64,000 bases of DNA from Actinomyces israelii DSM 43320 (GTDB taxonomy: Bacteria > Actinomycetota > Actinomycetes > Actinomycetales > Actinomycetaceae). The stretch covers positions 151,525 to 215,524 of the forward strand of contig NZ_JONS01000002.1 of NCBI RefSeq assembly GCF_000711965.1. Direction: 5' to 3'. Position 1 is the first letter of the stretch. Each line of letters opens with the position of its first letter. The translations under genes and the position numbers were made by a program. Positions 8,741-16,341 of this stretch are shown in pieces. The notes under the pieces are model-generated. The model had not been told where the DNA came from. It did no database searches and was given only the letters and a program-made list of their open reading frames with translations.

Positions 8741-10338
8741 TGCGGAAGCGTCTCCTTGTCGAGGGTGGCGCGCACGGCGCCGGGGCCGGAGATGAGGCGG
8801 GAGAAGAGGGCCTCGACGCTCCCGGCCACGGGCGTGGCGGTGAGGTCGAGCCCGAAGAGCTCGGGGTCGGACAGGATGGGCGCGAGCGCGCGCCGGGCAT
8901 CGACCGGCTCGCCGAGCCGGATCCCGGCGACGTGGGCGTGGAGCTCGTCGTACAGCGGGTCCGAGGAGGGCTCGAAGGGGGCGCCGTCGTCGGCGATGCC
9001 CGTGAGATAGCGGCACCACAGGGCGATGACCAGGGGGATCGACCGCAGCCCGCCCATGTCCAGGCCGCGGTCGCGGTACCGCAGGAGGGTCTGGCCGAAG
9101 CGGATCGGCATCTTCTGAGAGGTGTCCATGGCGATGCGGGCGGGGTCGTCCGGCAGGTAGGGGTTGGTGAAGCGGGTCTGAAGGACCTCGGTCAGGAAGC
9201 TCTCGGGAGACACGACGCCGGGGTCCGAGACGACGGGGAGGCCCTCCTCCCAGCCGAGGCGGTGGACGAGGGCGGCCAGGGCGGGGTCGCGCATCTCCGC
9301 GTCAATGGTCGGCATGCGCAGGAGGCAGCCGGCGATGGCGAGCGCCGTGTGGAGCGGGTTGAGGCAGGTGGCGACCTTCATGCTCTCGAACCTGTCGCAC
9401 ACCTCGCGGGCGACGATCTGCGCGCCGGCCTCCTCCAGGGGCGGGCGCTCACCGGCGAAGGCGTCCTCGATAATGAGGTACTCGGTCGGCTCGGTGTTGA
9501 CGAATCCGGCCAGCGGGGTGCGATCGGGCGCCTGCAGACCCATGTCGGTGAAGCCGAGTCCTGTGAGCGCCTCGGCGACGGCCTCGCTGGGGCGGGGGGT
9601 GATCTTGTCGATGACGGAGATCGGGAAGGCGACCCTGGACGGATCCTCGATCCAGGCGGGGAATCCCTCGTCGGCGCTTCCGGCCCGCGCCCAGCCGCGG
9701 GCGATCGTGGTGACGGAGTCACGGAGCTTGTCGCCGTTGTGGCTGAAGTTGTCGCAGCTCAGGAGGGTGATCGGGGCGCCGCCGGCCTCGTAGCGGGCCA
9801 GGAGGAAGGAGGCGACCAGGGCCATGGTGTGCCCCTGGCGGGCTCGGGGGCCGGAGGCGGCCGTGACGGCCTCCTGGAGGTCGCCGGCGGAGTCGGCGAC
9901 GGCGTAGCCCTTCTCGGTAATGGTGAGGGACACGAGGCTGACGCCGGGGTCGGCGGCCAGCGCGAGGAAGCGGGCGCGGTCGTCGGGACGGCTCACGGCC
10001 AGGCCCTCGCTCACGCCGGCGACCGCTCGCAGGTCGCGGCTGCCATCGGGTCTGAGGGTCACCGACAGCGTGAGCAGGTCGTGCGCGGCGAGCTGGACGT
10101 CAAGGCCGGTGGGCCGCCGGGGGGCCACGACTGCGATCGGCCAGTGCCGGCCGGAGGCGAGCAGGTCCTCGGCGATCCGGGCCAGGAAGACGCGGAAGAT
10201 GTTGCCCGGCCCAATGTGCAGCCAGCGGGGCCGCTCGCGGCCGGAGGCCTGCATGGCGGCGACGTCGAAGGCGGGCGTGACGACGCCGGCCGCCTCGAGG
10301 GCCTCCCCGTCGCGGAGCCCGTCAATGGTGAGTCTCAT
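8737..10338 (-). CDS. uxuB: Fructuronate reductase / mannitol-dehydrogenase family oxidoreductase
   Basis: Reduces D-fructuronate to D-mannonate with NADH. The 533 residues show the N-terminal Rossmann start ([21 protein letters not shown]) near residue 40. The C-terminal polyol dehydrogenase domain has the motif [20 protein letters not shown] with the catalytic lysine, preceded by DNFSHNG. The ATG at 10338 has GAGGA 10 nt upstream; a TTG two codons earlier is a weaker alternative. It overlaps uxuA. A shared direct-repeat motif lies about 160 bp upstream at 10494, in the same orientation as those before the transporter and the glucuronidase. Confidence 0.9.
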   Translation of the reverse strand: MRLTIDGLRDGEALEAAGVVTPAFDVAAMQASGRERPRWLHIGPGNIFRVFLARIAEDLLASGRHWPIAVVAPRRPTGLDVQLAAHDLLTLSVTLRPDGSRDLRAVAGVSEGLAVSRPDDRARFLALAADPGVSLVSLTITEKGYAVADSAGDLQEAVTAASGPRARQGHTMALVASFLLARYEAGGAPITLLSCDNFSHNGDKLRDSVTTIARGWARAGSADEGFPAWIEDPSRVAFPISVIDKITPRPSEAVAEALTGLGFTDMGLQAPDRTPLAGFVNTEPTEYLIIEDAFAGERPPLEEAGAQIVAREVCDRFESMKVATCLNPLHTALAIAGCLLRMPTIDAEMRDPALAALVHRLGWEEGLPVVSDPGVVSPESFLTEVLQTRFTNPYLPDDPARIAMDTSQKMPIRFGQTLLRYRDRGLDMGGLRSIPLVIALWCRYLTGIADDGAPFEPSSDPLYDELHAHVAGIRLGEPVDARRALAPILSDPELFGLDLTATPVAGSVEALFSRLISGPGAVRATLDKETLPQ

Positions 10339-10437
10339 GCGCAACCAGTCCTCATTGATGGTTCGTAGTGGTTCCAGGTGACCCTTCTGAGCGGTCCGGG
10401 GCTCGTCAGGGCCGGGGCCGCCCCGCGGGGCGCCGTC

Positions 10438-10460
10438 GAGCCGCCCTGCGGGGACGGCTC
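10438..10460 (-). terminator. GC-rich hairpin between two transcription units
   Basis: GAGCCG...CGGCTC arms with inner CCC/GGG pairing form a stem of about 9 bp with one bulge and a 4-nt loop. It is the first strong hairpin downstream of the gene ending at 10538 and precedes uxuB. It has no T run, so its role as terminator or leader hairpin is a guess. Confidence 0.35.
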
Positions 10461-10493
10461 AAGTCTCCCGCCGCCGCGGCCCGGGCCCCCGGT

Positions 10494-10509
10494 GTTGACA
10501 GAAGTTGCC
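10494..10509 (-). promoter_or_regulatory. Direct-repeat motif, putative uronate-regulon operator (uxuB copy)
   Basis: Read in the direction of uxuB the sequence is GGCAACTTCTGTCAAC, two CAAC half-sites exactly 10 bp apart. The same arrangement occurs before the transporter (16165-16182) and the beta-glucuronidase (16241-16257), always in this orientation to the gene. About 12 of 15 core positions agree across the three. No palindromic symmetry is seen, so a protein binding one DNA face as a tandem dimer or an activator is more likely than a classical LacI dimer. Confidence 0.6.
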
Positions 10510-10537
10510 ACACCCCATCACTCCGCCCGGCAGCCGC

Positions 10538-11404
10538 TCAGTAGCCGATGGATCGCAGGTATGCCCGGGAGTCGGCCAGGCAGTCGAAGGGGTCCCTCCC
10601 GTAGGTCAGGTCCTGCTCGATGAGGAGGTACTCGGCCCCGGCGGCCGCGGCGGCGGGCAGGAGCACGGGCCAGTTCATATTGCCCTGCCCGACCTCCGCG
10701 AACTCGATGATGTTGACGAACCTGTCGTAGCCCTCCGCGACCCTGCCGGCGTCGAAGAGCTCGAGGGCCTCGTGCGGCAGGGCGGTGACCCGGTAGTCCT
10801 TGACGTGGATGAGTCTGCAGACCCCGGTGTAGGCGGCGAGCATGTCCAGCGGGGCCATGCCGCCGCGCTGGACCCAGTGCAGGTCCACCTCGAAGTGCAG
10901 GTCCGGGGCGACGCGGCGGACGATGTCGAAGATGCGCTCGCCGTCGAAGGCGTGCAGGTCCACGTGGTGGTTGTGGTAGCACAGGGTGATGCCCTCTGCC
11001 TTCAGACGGACGGCGTACTCGTCGGCCTCGCCCGCCCAGGCCTCGACGGCCTCCTTGGAGACCATGGCGGAGAAGTCCATCATGCCGATGCGCGCGAAGC
11101 GGCACCTCAGGCGCCGGCAGTCGGCGACGAGCTTGTCGAAGCCGGTGTCGAGGGTGTCCATGTCTCGGCCCTCGACGTGCCGCAGGCCCGTGGACAGGGC
11201 GGCGACCTCGATGCCGAGCTCGTCCGCCCCCCGCTCCAGGTCGGCGGCGACAGCCTCGGTCATGGGAATCTGGGAGACCTCGACGGCGTGCAGGTCGAGG
11301 TCGGCCAGACGCTCCAGGATCGGCCACATGCCCTCGGCGGCCACCTGGTCCTTGAGCATCATCATCTGGGCGCCGAGGACCGGCGCGGCGGGGACAGCGG
11401 TCAT
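10538..11404 (-). CDS. Sugar phosphate isomerase/epimerase-like TIM-barrel protein
   Basis: 288 residues of the xylose-isomerase-like (AP endonuclease 2) superfamily. Likely metal ligands are in LHAVEVSQ (Glu), LCYHNHHVDLHAF (His), LHFEVDLHWVQRGG (Asp), RLIHVKDYR (His) and YLLIEQD (Glu). No substrate can be read from the sequence. Related proteins include inosose dehydratases and enzymes that cleave 3-keto-glycosides. It lies 1 bp after a Gfo/Idh oxidoreductase on the same strand, in a four-gene set (10538-14495) whose outer members are both TIM barrels. The context is hexuronide catabolism. Confidence 0.85.
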   Translation of the reverse strand: MTAVPAAPVLGAQMMMLKDQVAAEGMWPILERLADLDLHAVEVSQIPMTEAVAADLERGADELGIEVAALSTGLRHVEGRDMDTLDTGFDKLVADCRRLRCRFARIGMMDFSAMVSKEAVEAWAGEADEYAVRLKAEGITLCYHNHHVDLHAFDGERIFDIVRRVAPDLHFEVDLHWVQRGGMAPLDMLAAYTGVCRLIHVKDYRVTALPHEALELFDAGRVAEGYDRFVNIIEFAEVGQGNMNWPVLLPAAAAAGAEYLLIEQDLTYGRDPFDCLADSRAYLRSIGY

Positions 11405-11405
11405 C

Positions 11406-12569
11406 TCAGGCGCGCTCCTCGAAAAGGCCCTCGGCGGCGATGCGCCTGTTGAGCTCGGTCAGGTAGGCGTCCTCGTCGAGGTCCGCGATGGACACCTCCC
11501 TGCCCGTCCAGCTGGACAGGTGGATGGCGTTGGCCAGGCGCACGCCGTGGATGCCGTCGCCCCCGGGCGCCAGCAGCTCCTCCTCGCCGCGCACGGCGGC
11601 GGCGAAGTTGCGCAGGACCTCGCAGTGCTGCTCGCCCCACACGGAGCGGTACTCCCTGGTCTCCACGCTCATGAGGTCGGCGGGGTCGAAGCCGCCCTTG
11701 AACATCTCCCGGACCTGCTCGACGCTCATCCGCTCGGAGATGGCGCGCTCGTCGTCCTTGAGGCGGGTGATGGTGACGACGGCGGAGTCGTCGACGACGA
11801 CCTTGCCCCTGTCGCACAGGATCTCCAGGCGGTCGGTGCCGGCGAGGTCGTGCGTGGAGGTGATGAAGGAGCCGGTGGCGCCGCCGCCGAAGTCGACCAG
11901 GGCACTGACCTCGTCCTCCACGGCGATGTCGCGGCGGAAGCCGAACTGGCACTTGGCGAACACGGACAACGGCACTCCGCACACCCACTGCCACAGGTCG
12001 AGCTGGTGGGGGGCCTGGTTGACCAGGACGCCGCCGCCCTCCCCGCCCCAGGTGGCGCGCCAGTCGGACTGCTCGTAGTAGCCCTGGGGCCGCCACCAGG
12101 TGGTGATGGTCCAGGTGGTGTGGCGCAGCGCCCCGAGCTCGCCGGAGGCCAGCAGGGCCCGCAGGTCCTTGTACAGGGGGTTGGTGCGCTGGTTGAAGAA
12201 GACGCCGAAGACGAGGTCGGGCCTGGCGGCGGCGACATCGATGAGCTCGCGGGCCTGCCGGGTGTACACGCCGACGGGCTTCTCCACCAGAGCGTGCACC
12301 CCGTGCTCGAGGGCGTGGATGCCGACCTCGGGGTGGAGGTAGTGGGGGACAGTGGTGACGACGGCGTCGACGTCGCCGGAGGCGATCATCTCCCTGTAGT
12401 CGGTGTAGAAGGGCGCGTCGAGGGCGTCGGCCGCCTCCTTCTTCTCCGGCAGGATGTCGCACACGGCGCCGATGCTCAGGCCGGGCACGCGCCCGGCGGA
12501 GATGAACCGGGCGTACATGCCGCCCTCGGTGCCCAGGCCGATAATGCCGAGGCGGACGATGTCAGTCAT
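11406..12569 (-). CDS. Gfo/Idh/MocA-family NAD(P)-dependent oxidoreductase (first of two)
   Basis: 387 residues. The N-terminal Rossmann fold begins VRLGIIGLGTEGGMYARFI. The family lysine motif is ALVEKPVGVYTRQARELID near residue 100, and the catalytic histidine is in VNQAPHQLDLWQWVCG near residue 190. Such enzymes oxidise or reduce a ring carbon of sugars, often C3 of glycosides. The start ATG was chosen over one 8 codons upstream because it fits the usual family N-terminus. It is nearly adjacent to the TIM-barrel gene downstream and 20 bp from the second oxidoreductase upstream, so all four are likely one transcript. Confidence 0.88.
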   Translation of the reverse strand: MTDIVRLGIIGLGTEGGMYARFISAGRVPGLSIGAVCDILPEKKEAADALDAPFYTDYREMIASGDVDAVVTTVPHYLHPEVGIHALEHGVHALVEKPVGVYTRQARELIDVAAARPDLVFGVFFNQRTNPLYKDLRALLASGELGALRHTTWTITTWWRPQGYYEQSDWRATWGGEGGGVLVNQAPHQLDLWQWVCGVPLSVFAKCQFGFRRDIAVEDEVSALVDFGGGATGSFITSTHDLAGTDRLEILCDRGKVVVDDSAVVTITRLKDDERAISERMSVEQVREMFKGGFDPADLMSVETREYRSVWGEQHCEVLRNFAAAVRGEEELLAPGGDGIHGVRLANAIHLSSWTGREVSIADLDEDAYLTELNRRIAAEGLFEERA

Positions 12570-12589
12570 GGATGGGGCTCCTTGGTCTC

Positions 12590-13618
12590 TCATTCATCGC
12601 AGGTGGTCGGGGGCAGGCCGGCGGCCCTGTAGACGGCCTTGGCCATGAGCAGGCACGCCATGGCCTGGGCCGGGCCGATCCAGAAGGGCTCGGGGTCGTC
12701 GAGCCGGCTGTAGAAGTCGCGGATGAGCAGCTCGTGGCTCACCCCCCAGTAGGAGCGGCCCCGAGAGCCGGCCGTGCGCTCCTCGTGGCGCTCGACGCGC
12801 CCGTCGCGCCAGCGGACCTCCAGGCCGTCGCGCAGGACGACGCAGGCCCGCTCGCAGTCGAGCTCGAGCTCGACGGGCCGGTGGGCCGAGAGGTTGACGG
12901 TGCCGTAGAAGCAGGTGGTGGCGCCATCGGCGTGCGTGAAGCGCGCGCAGGCGGTGTCCTCCACCTCGGAGACGGCGCTGAACTTGTCCGTCGAGACGCT
13001 GCCCTGAACCTCGACGACGTCGCCCAGCAGCCACTGGATGAGGTCGAGGGTGTGGGGCGCCTGGTTCATGAGCAGCCCCCCGCCAGCGCGCTCCCACAGG
13101 CCGCGCCAGGGCTTGGCGGGGTAGTAGCCGGGGGAGCGGCTCCAGGCGACTGTGGCGTAGGCGCCGCGGACCGCACCGAGCGCCCCGGAGTCGAGCAGGC
13201 GCCGCAGCTCGACGGAGGAGACGTTGTAGCGGTTCTGCAGGCAGACGGCGATCTTGGGGGCGTCCGGGCCCAGACGGTCCTGGAGGCGGGCGACGGCGTC
13301 GACCAGGCGCCGGGCCTGACGAGTCGTGTGGGCGACGGGCTTCTCCTGGATGACGCCCGCGCCCGCCCCCAGGGCCGCGAGCGCGACGTCGACGTGGGCG
13401 TCGTGGGGCGTGGTCACGTGCACGACGTCGGGGCGGACGGCCTCGAGCAGCTCGCCGACGGCGGCGAAGCCGGGCGCGCCGGTGCGCTCGACGGCCGCCG
13501 CGAGCGCGCCCGGGTCGGTGTCGCACACCCCGACGAGCTCGACGGCGTCGATCGCCTCGATGGCCTGGAGGTGCACCGCGGCCACGTCCCCGCAGCCGAC
13601 GATCGCCGCCGTGGTCAT
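12590..13618 (-). CDS. Gfo/Idh/MocA-family oxidoreductase (second of two)
   Basis: 342 residues. The NAD-binding start is MTTAAIVGCGDVAAVHLQAI, the conserved Lys motif is GVIQEKPVAHTTRQARRL, and the catalytic His lies in LLMNQAPHTLDLIQWLLG near residue 195. It shares domain order and the NQAPH motif with its neighbour but the two differ clearly elsewhere, so they are paralogues with probably different substrates or different steps. The stop of the next gene upstream is only 7 bp away. Substrate unknown; the glucuronide context suggests a uronide, a keto-sugar or an aglycone-bearing glycoside. Confidence 0.87.
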   Translation of the reverse strand: MTTAAIVGCGDVAAVHLQAIEAIDAVELVGVCDTDPGALAAAVERTGAPGFAAVGELLEAVRPDVVHVTTPHDAHVDVALAALGAGAGVIQEKPVAHTTRQARRLVDAVARLQDRLGPDAPKIAVCLQNRYNVSSVELRRLLDSGALGAVRGAYATVAWSRSPGYYPAKPWRGLWERAGGGLLMNQAPHTLDLIQWLLGDVVEVQGSVSTDKFSAVSEVEDTACARFTHADGATTCFYGTVNLSAHRPVELELDCERACVVLRDGLEVRWRDGRVERHEERTAGSRGRSYWGVSHELLIRDFYSRLDDPEPFWIGPAQAMACLLMAKAVYRAAGLPPTTCDE

Positions 13619-13625
13619 GGTCGTC

Positions 13626-14495
13626 TCAGTCCGTCTCGACGCCGGCCCGGGCCAGGAGCGTCTGGAGGGCGGCGTGGGCGCGCGTGAAGCTCTCGGGGCC
13701 GGACAGGGCGCCGTAGGCGTCGAAGCGGCCCAGGTGCGGCTCGAGGGAGAGGAAGCCCGCGTAGCCGCAGTCCTTGAGGGCCGCGATGAGCTCGGGCCAC
13801 TGGCCGTCGCCCTCGCCGCAGGGGGTGACCTCGCCGATGTCGTCGGCGTCGACGGGGAACCTGGCGTCCTTGCAGTGGATGTAGTCGGTGTAGCGGTGCA
13901 CGAGCGGCCACGCCTCGTCCATGGGGCGCACCCCGCACTGGACGTAGTTGGCGGGGTCGAAGACGGCCCGGTAGGAGGGCGAGTCGACGGCGGCGAGCAG
14001 GTCGGCGACGCGGCCGGGGACGTCGCCGTAGATCTCCTTCTCGTTCTCGTGCAGGAGGGTCGCGCCGCCGTCCCGGGCGACCTCGACCATGGCGCGGGTG
14101 CGCGCAATGACCTCGTCGCGGTGGCGGGCGGGGTTCTCGCCGGCGGGAATGAAGAAGGAGAAGACGCGGATGCGGGGGGTGGCGAAGAAGCGGGCGACCT
14201 CAACGGCGCGGCGGGTGCGCTCCAGGTGGGGGGCGAAGGGGTCGGTGATGCGGATCTTGCCCAGGTCCGAGCCCACGCAGGACAGGGCGATGCCGGCGGC
14301 GTCGAGCGCGTCCCTGATCCGCCTCAGCTCGGCGTCGGTGAGGTCGAGGATCTTGGTCAGCTGCACGCTGCGCAGCTCGATGTGCCTGATGCCGAGCTCG
14401 GCGAGCAGGGCGACCTGCTCGCCGAGGTCGGGACTGATCTCGTCGGCGAATCCCGTCATCGTCCAGGCGGGCGTCATGGGGCTCACGGGTGTCAT
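13626..14495 (-). CDS. Sugar phosphate isomerase/epimerase-like TIM-barrel protein (second)
   Basis: 289 residues. TGFADEISPDLGEQVALLAELGIRHIELR is the typical first strand-helix of inosose-dehydratase-like TIM barrels. Metal-site candidates are TLLHENEKEIYGD, AVFDPANYVQCG, DYIHCKDAR and FLSLEPHL. AAGGA precedes the ATG. It is the first gene of the four-gene oxidoreductase/TIM-barrel set and follows the transporter on the same strand after 61 bp. The function could be isomerisation, dehydration or keto-glycoside cleavage, and the sequence does not decide. Confidence 0.85.
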   Translation of the reverse strand: MTPVSPMTPAWTMTGFADEISPDLGEQVALLAELGIRHIELRSVQLTKILDLTDAELRRIRDALDAAGIALSCVGSDLGKIRITDPFAPHLERTRRAVEVARFFATPRIRVFSFFIPAGENPARHRDEVIARTRAMVEVARDGGATLLHENEKEIYGDVPGRVADLLAAVDSPSYRAVFDPANYVQCGVRPMDEAWPLVHRYTDYIHCKDARFPVDADDIGEVTPCGEGDGQWPELIAALKDCGYAGFLSLEPHLGRFDAYGALSGPESFTRAHAALQTLLARAGVETD

Positions 14496-14556
14496 GAGGT
14501 CTGCTTCCTTTCTCCATCCTTATTCCCGGTCTTCTCGCCTTCTCCCCGCGGCCGTC

Positions 14557-16023
14557 TCACTCCTCGCGCGCGACGGCGCGGCGGGCGACGAGCACGGCGT
14601 TGTTGGCGTCGACGACCTTCTTCTTGAGCGGGTAGAGGACCACCAGGGCGAGACCGACGAGGACGTAGCCGATCCCGGGCACGAGGTTGGCGAGCATGTA
14701 GACGCCATCGACAACAGGGGCTGCCTGGGCCTCACCGGCCTTGGCGGCCGCGGCGTCGAAGCCGACCCAGCCCAGCGCCCATCCGGTCAGGCCTCCCGCC
14801 AGGGCCTGGCCGAGCTTGCGCGACCAGGAGTAGACGGCGTACACGGTGCCGTCGTCGCGCTGACCGCTCTTGACCTCGTGGGAGTCGATGACGTCGGTGA
14901 TGAAGGCCCACACGAGGTAGTTGAAGACCGCGGTCAGGAGGGCCACGACCGCGTAGAGGATGATCCACACGGTCGCGCTGCGGGTGTGCAGGAAGTAGGC
15001 GCCGATGAGCACGCCGCCGCCCAGGAGCATGGAGACCGCGCCGACCTCGGCCTTTCCGAAGCGCCTGGACAGCCACGGGGCGATGACGATCAGGGCGAGC
15101 GAGGGGAGCAGACCGGCGAAGGACGCCGGGGACTGGAGCCTGCCGTTGCCGAAGTAGGACAGGAAGAGGTAGCTCAGCATCCCGTTGAGGAACATCAGCG
15201 AGACGAGCAGCAGCAGGGCGGAGGCGATGAGGCCCAGCAGGGCGCGGTTGGAGAAGACCGCCTTGAGCATGGAGCCGACGCTCAGCCCACCCTCCGATGC
15301 GGGCCTCGACACGGCGGCGACGCGCTCCTCCACGCAGAAGTAGCACACCGCGTAGCAGACGACGGCCAGGACGGAGCAGATGACGGCGCCGAGGGTCATA
15401 GCGGGGCCGTCGAGGACGGAGACGCCGTCGGCATTCGTCCGGTAGACGATAATGGGCAGGACCGTCATGATCATAATGTTCGCCAGCGTGGCGCCCGTGG
15501 AGCGGAAGACGGAGAGCTCGGCGCGGTGGTCGGGGTTCGGGGAGACGACCGAGGACATGGAGCCGTAGGGGATGTTGATGGCCGTGTAGCACACGGAGCC
15601 CCACAGGAAGTAGGTGGCGACCATCCACGTCAGCTTCAGGCCGTAGCTTCCGAAGCCCGAGACGAAGGACATGTACATGAGGGCCGAGGCGACGGCGACG
15701 GGAATAGCGATGTACCTGATCCAGCGGCGGAACTTGTCGCCGGGCCCGGCGCCCGGCAGGCGGTCCACAATGATGCCCATGCCGACGTCGGTGAATCCGT
15801 CGACGACGCGGGCGCACAGCAGCAGGGTTCCCACGTGCGCCGGGCTGATGCCGACCACATTCGTGTAGAACACCATGAAGAAGGTGGACTGGAGGGTGAA
15901 GGTGAAGTCATTTCCGAAATCACCGAACATGTAGCCGATCTTGTCTCTCAGGCCGAAGGGGCGCCTCTCCGCCGCCTCGGTCACTGGCGCCGGCGCCGAT
16001 ATCTGGCTCGTCATGGGCATGGG
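14557..16023 (-). CDS. GPH-family sugar:cation symporter, probable glucuronide carrier
   Basis: 488 residues with about 12 hydrophobic segments. The start region RPFGLRDKIGYMFGDFGNDFTF and the loop DGFTDVGMGIIVDR match the glycoside-pentoside-hexuronide (MelB/GusB) family. The mid-loop motif PNPDHRAELSVFRS and the DSHEVKSGQRDDGTVYAVYSW block are also diagnostic. It is divergent from the beta-glucuronidase across 318 bp that carries paired regulatory motifs, so glucuronide import is the best inference. GGAG lies 10 nt before the chosen ATG; a second ATG is two codons later. Confidence 0.9.
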   Translation of the reverse strand, partial: PMPMTSQISAPAPVTEAAERRPFGLRDKIGYMFGDFGNDFTFTLQSTFFMVFYTNVVGISPAHVGTLLLCARVVDGFTDVGMGIIVDRLPGAGPGDKFRRWIRYIAIPVAVASALMYMSFVSGFGSYGLKLTWMVATYFLWGSVCYTAINIPYGSMSSVVSPNPDHRAELSVFRSTGATLANIMIMTVLPIIVYRTNADGVSVLDGPAMTLGAVICSVLAVVCYAVCYFCVEERVAAVSRPASEGGLSVGSMLKAVFSNRALLGLIASALLLLVSLMFLNGMLSYLFLSYFGNGRLQSPASFAGLLPSLALIVIAPWLSRRFGKAEVGAVSMLLGGGVLIGAYFLHTRSATVWIILYAVVALLTAVFNYLVWAFITDVIDSHEVKSGQRDDGTVYAVYSWSRKLGQALAGGLTGWALGWVGFDAAAAKAGEAQAAPVVDGVYMLANLVPGIGYVLVGLALVVLYPLKKKVVDANNAVLVARRAVAREE

Positions 16024-16164
16024 ATGGTGTCTCCTGTCGTATCGCACCGTTGCGTGCAGGAAGATCCGCGTCCGGAGCGGGACCGGGTCCTGGGTGAGCC
16101 GCGGGTGCGGAGGGCATCCGCGGGGATCACGCTCTAGGGTGGCGCGGGCCCGGCCCCACGCGGC

Positions 16165-16182
16165 GAAGTTGCCAGTAGTTGC
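16165..16182 (-). promoter_or_regulatory. Direct-repeat motif upstream of the glucuronide carrier
   Basis: Read toward the transporter the core is TGCAACTACTGGCAACTT, two CAAC half-sites with a 10-bp period. It is the mirror of the site at 16241-16257, so each divergent gene has its own copy in the same relative orientation. It lies about 140 bp before the transporter ATG. The 16024-16341 gap has no gene. Confidence 0.62.
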
Positions 16183-16240
16183 AGGGCGCCGGCGTACTCC
16201 CGCGCGCAGTCGCTCGGAGCTCGGCGGCGCGCCGGAGTGC

Positions 16241-16257
16241 GCAACTTACGGCAACTT
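16241..16257 (+). promoter_or_regulatory. Direct-repeat motif upstream of the beta-glucuronidase
   Basis: GCAACTTACGGCAACTT carries two GCAACTT copies 10 bp apart, 85 bp before the GH2 start codon. It matches the copies before the transporter and uxuB. The LacI gene in the same operon (18183) is one candidate binder, although tandem repeats are unusual for LacI proteins. Confidence 0.62.
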
Positions 16258-16291
16258 TCCCGCGTGCGCCCGCTGGGCATGTGCAATGGTG

Positions 16292-16318
16292 AGCGCGTCC
16301 ATCCACGCCGGACGCGCT
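16292..16318 (+). promoter_or_regulatory. Inverted repeat in the beta-glucuronidase leader
   Basis: Perfect 9-bp arms AGCGCGTCC and GGACGCGCT surround a 9-nt spacer, ending 23 bp before the ATG. It could be an operator for the LacI protein encoded downstream or an RNA hairpin near the ribosome site. The symmetry favours a dimeric repressor, but the element is too GC-rich to be sure. Confidence 0.45.
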
Positions 16319-16341
16319 GAGCACCAGGTGAAGGAGCCTCC

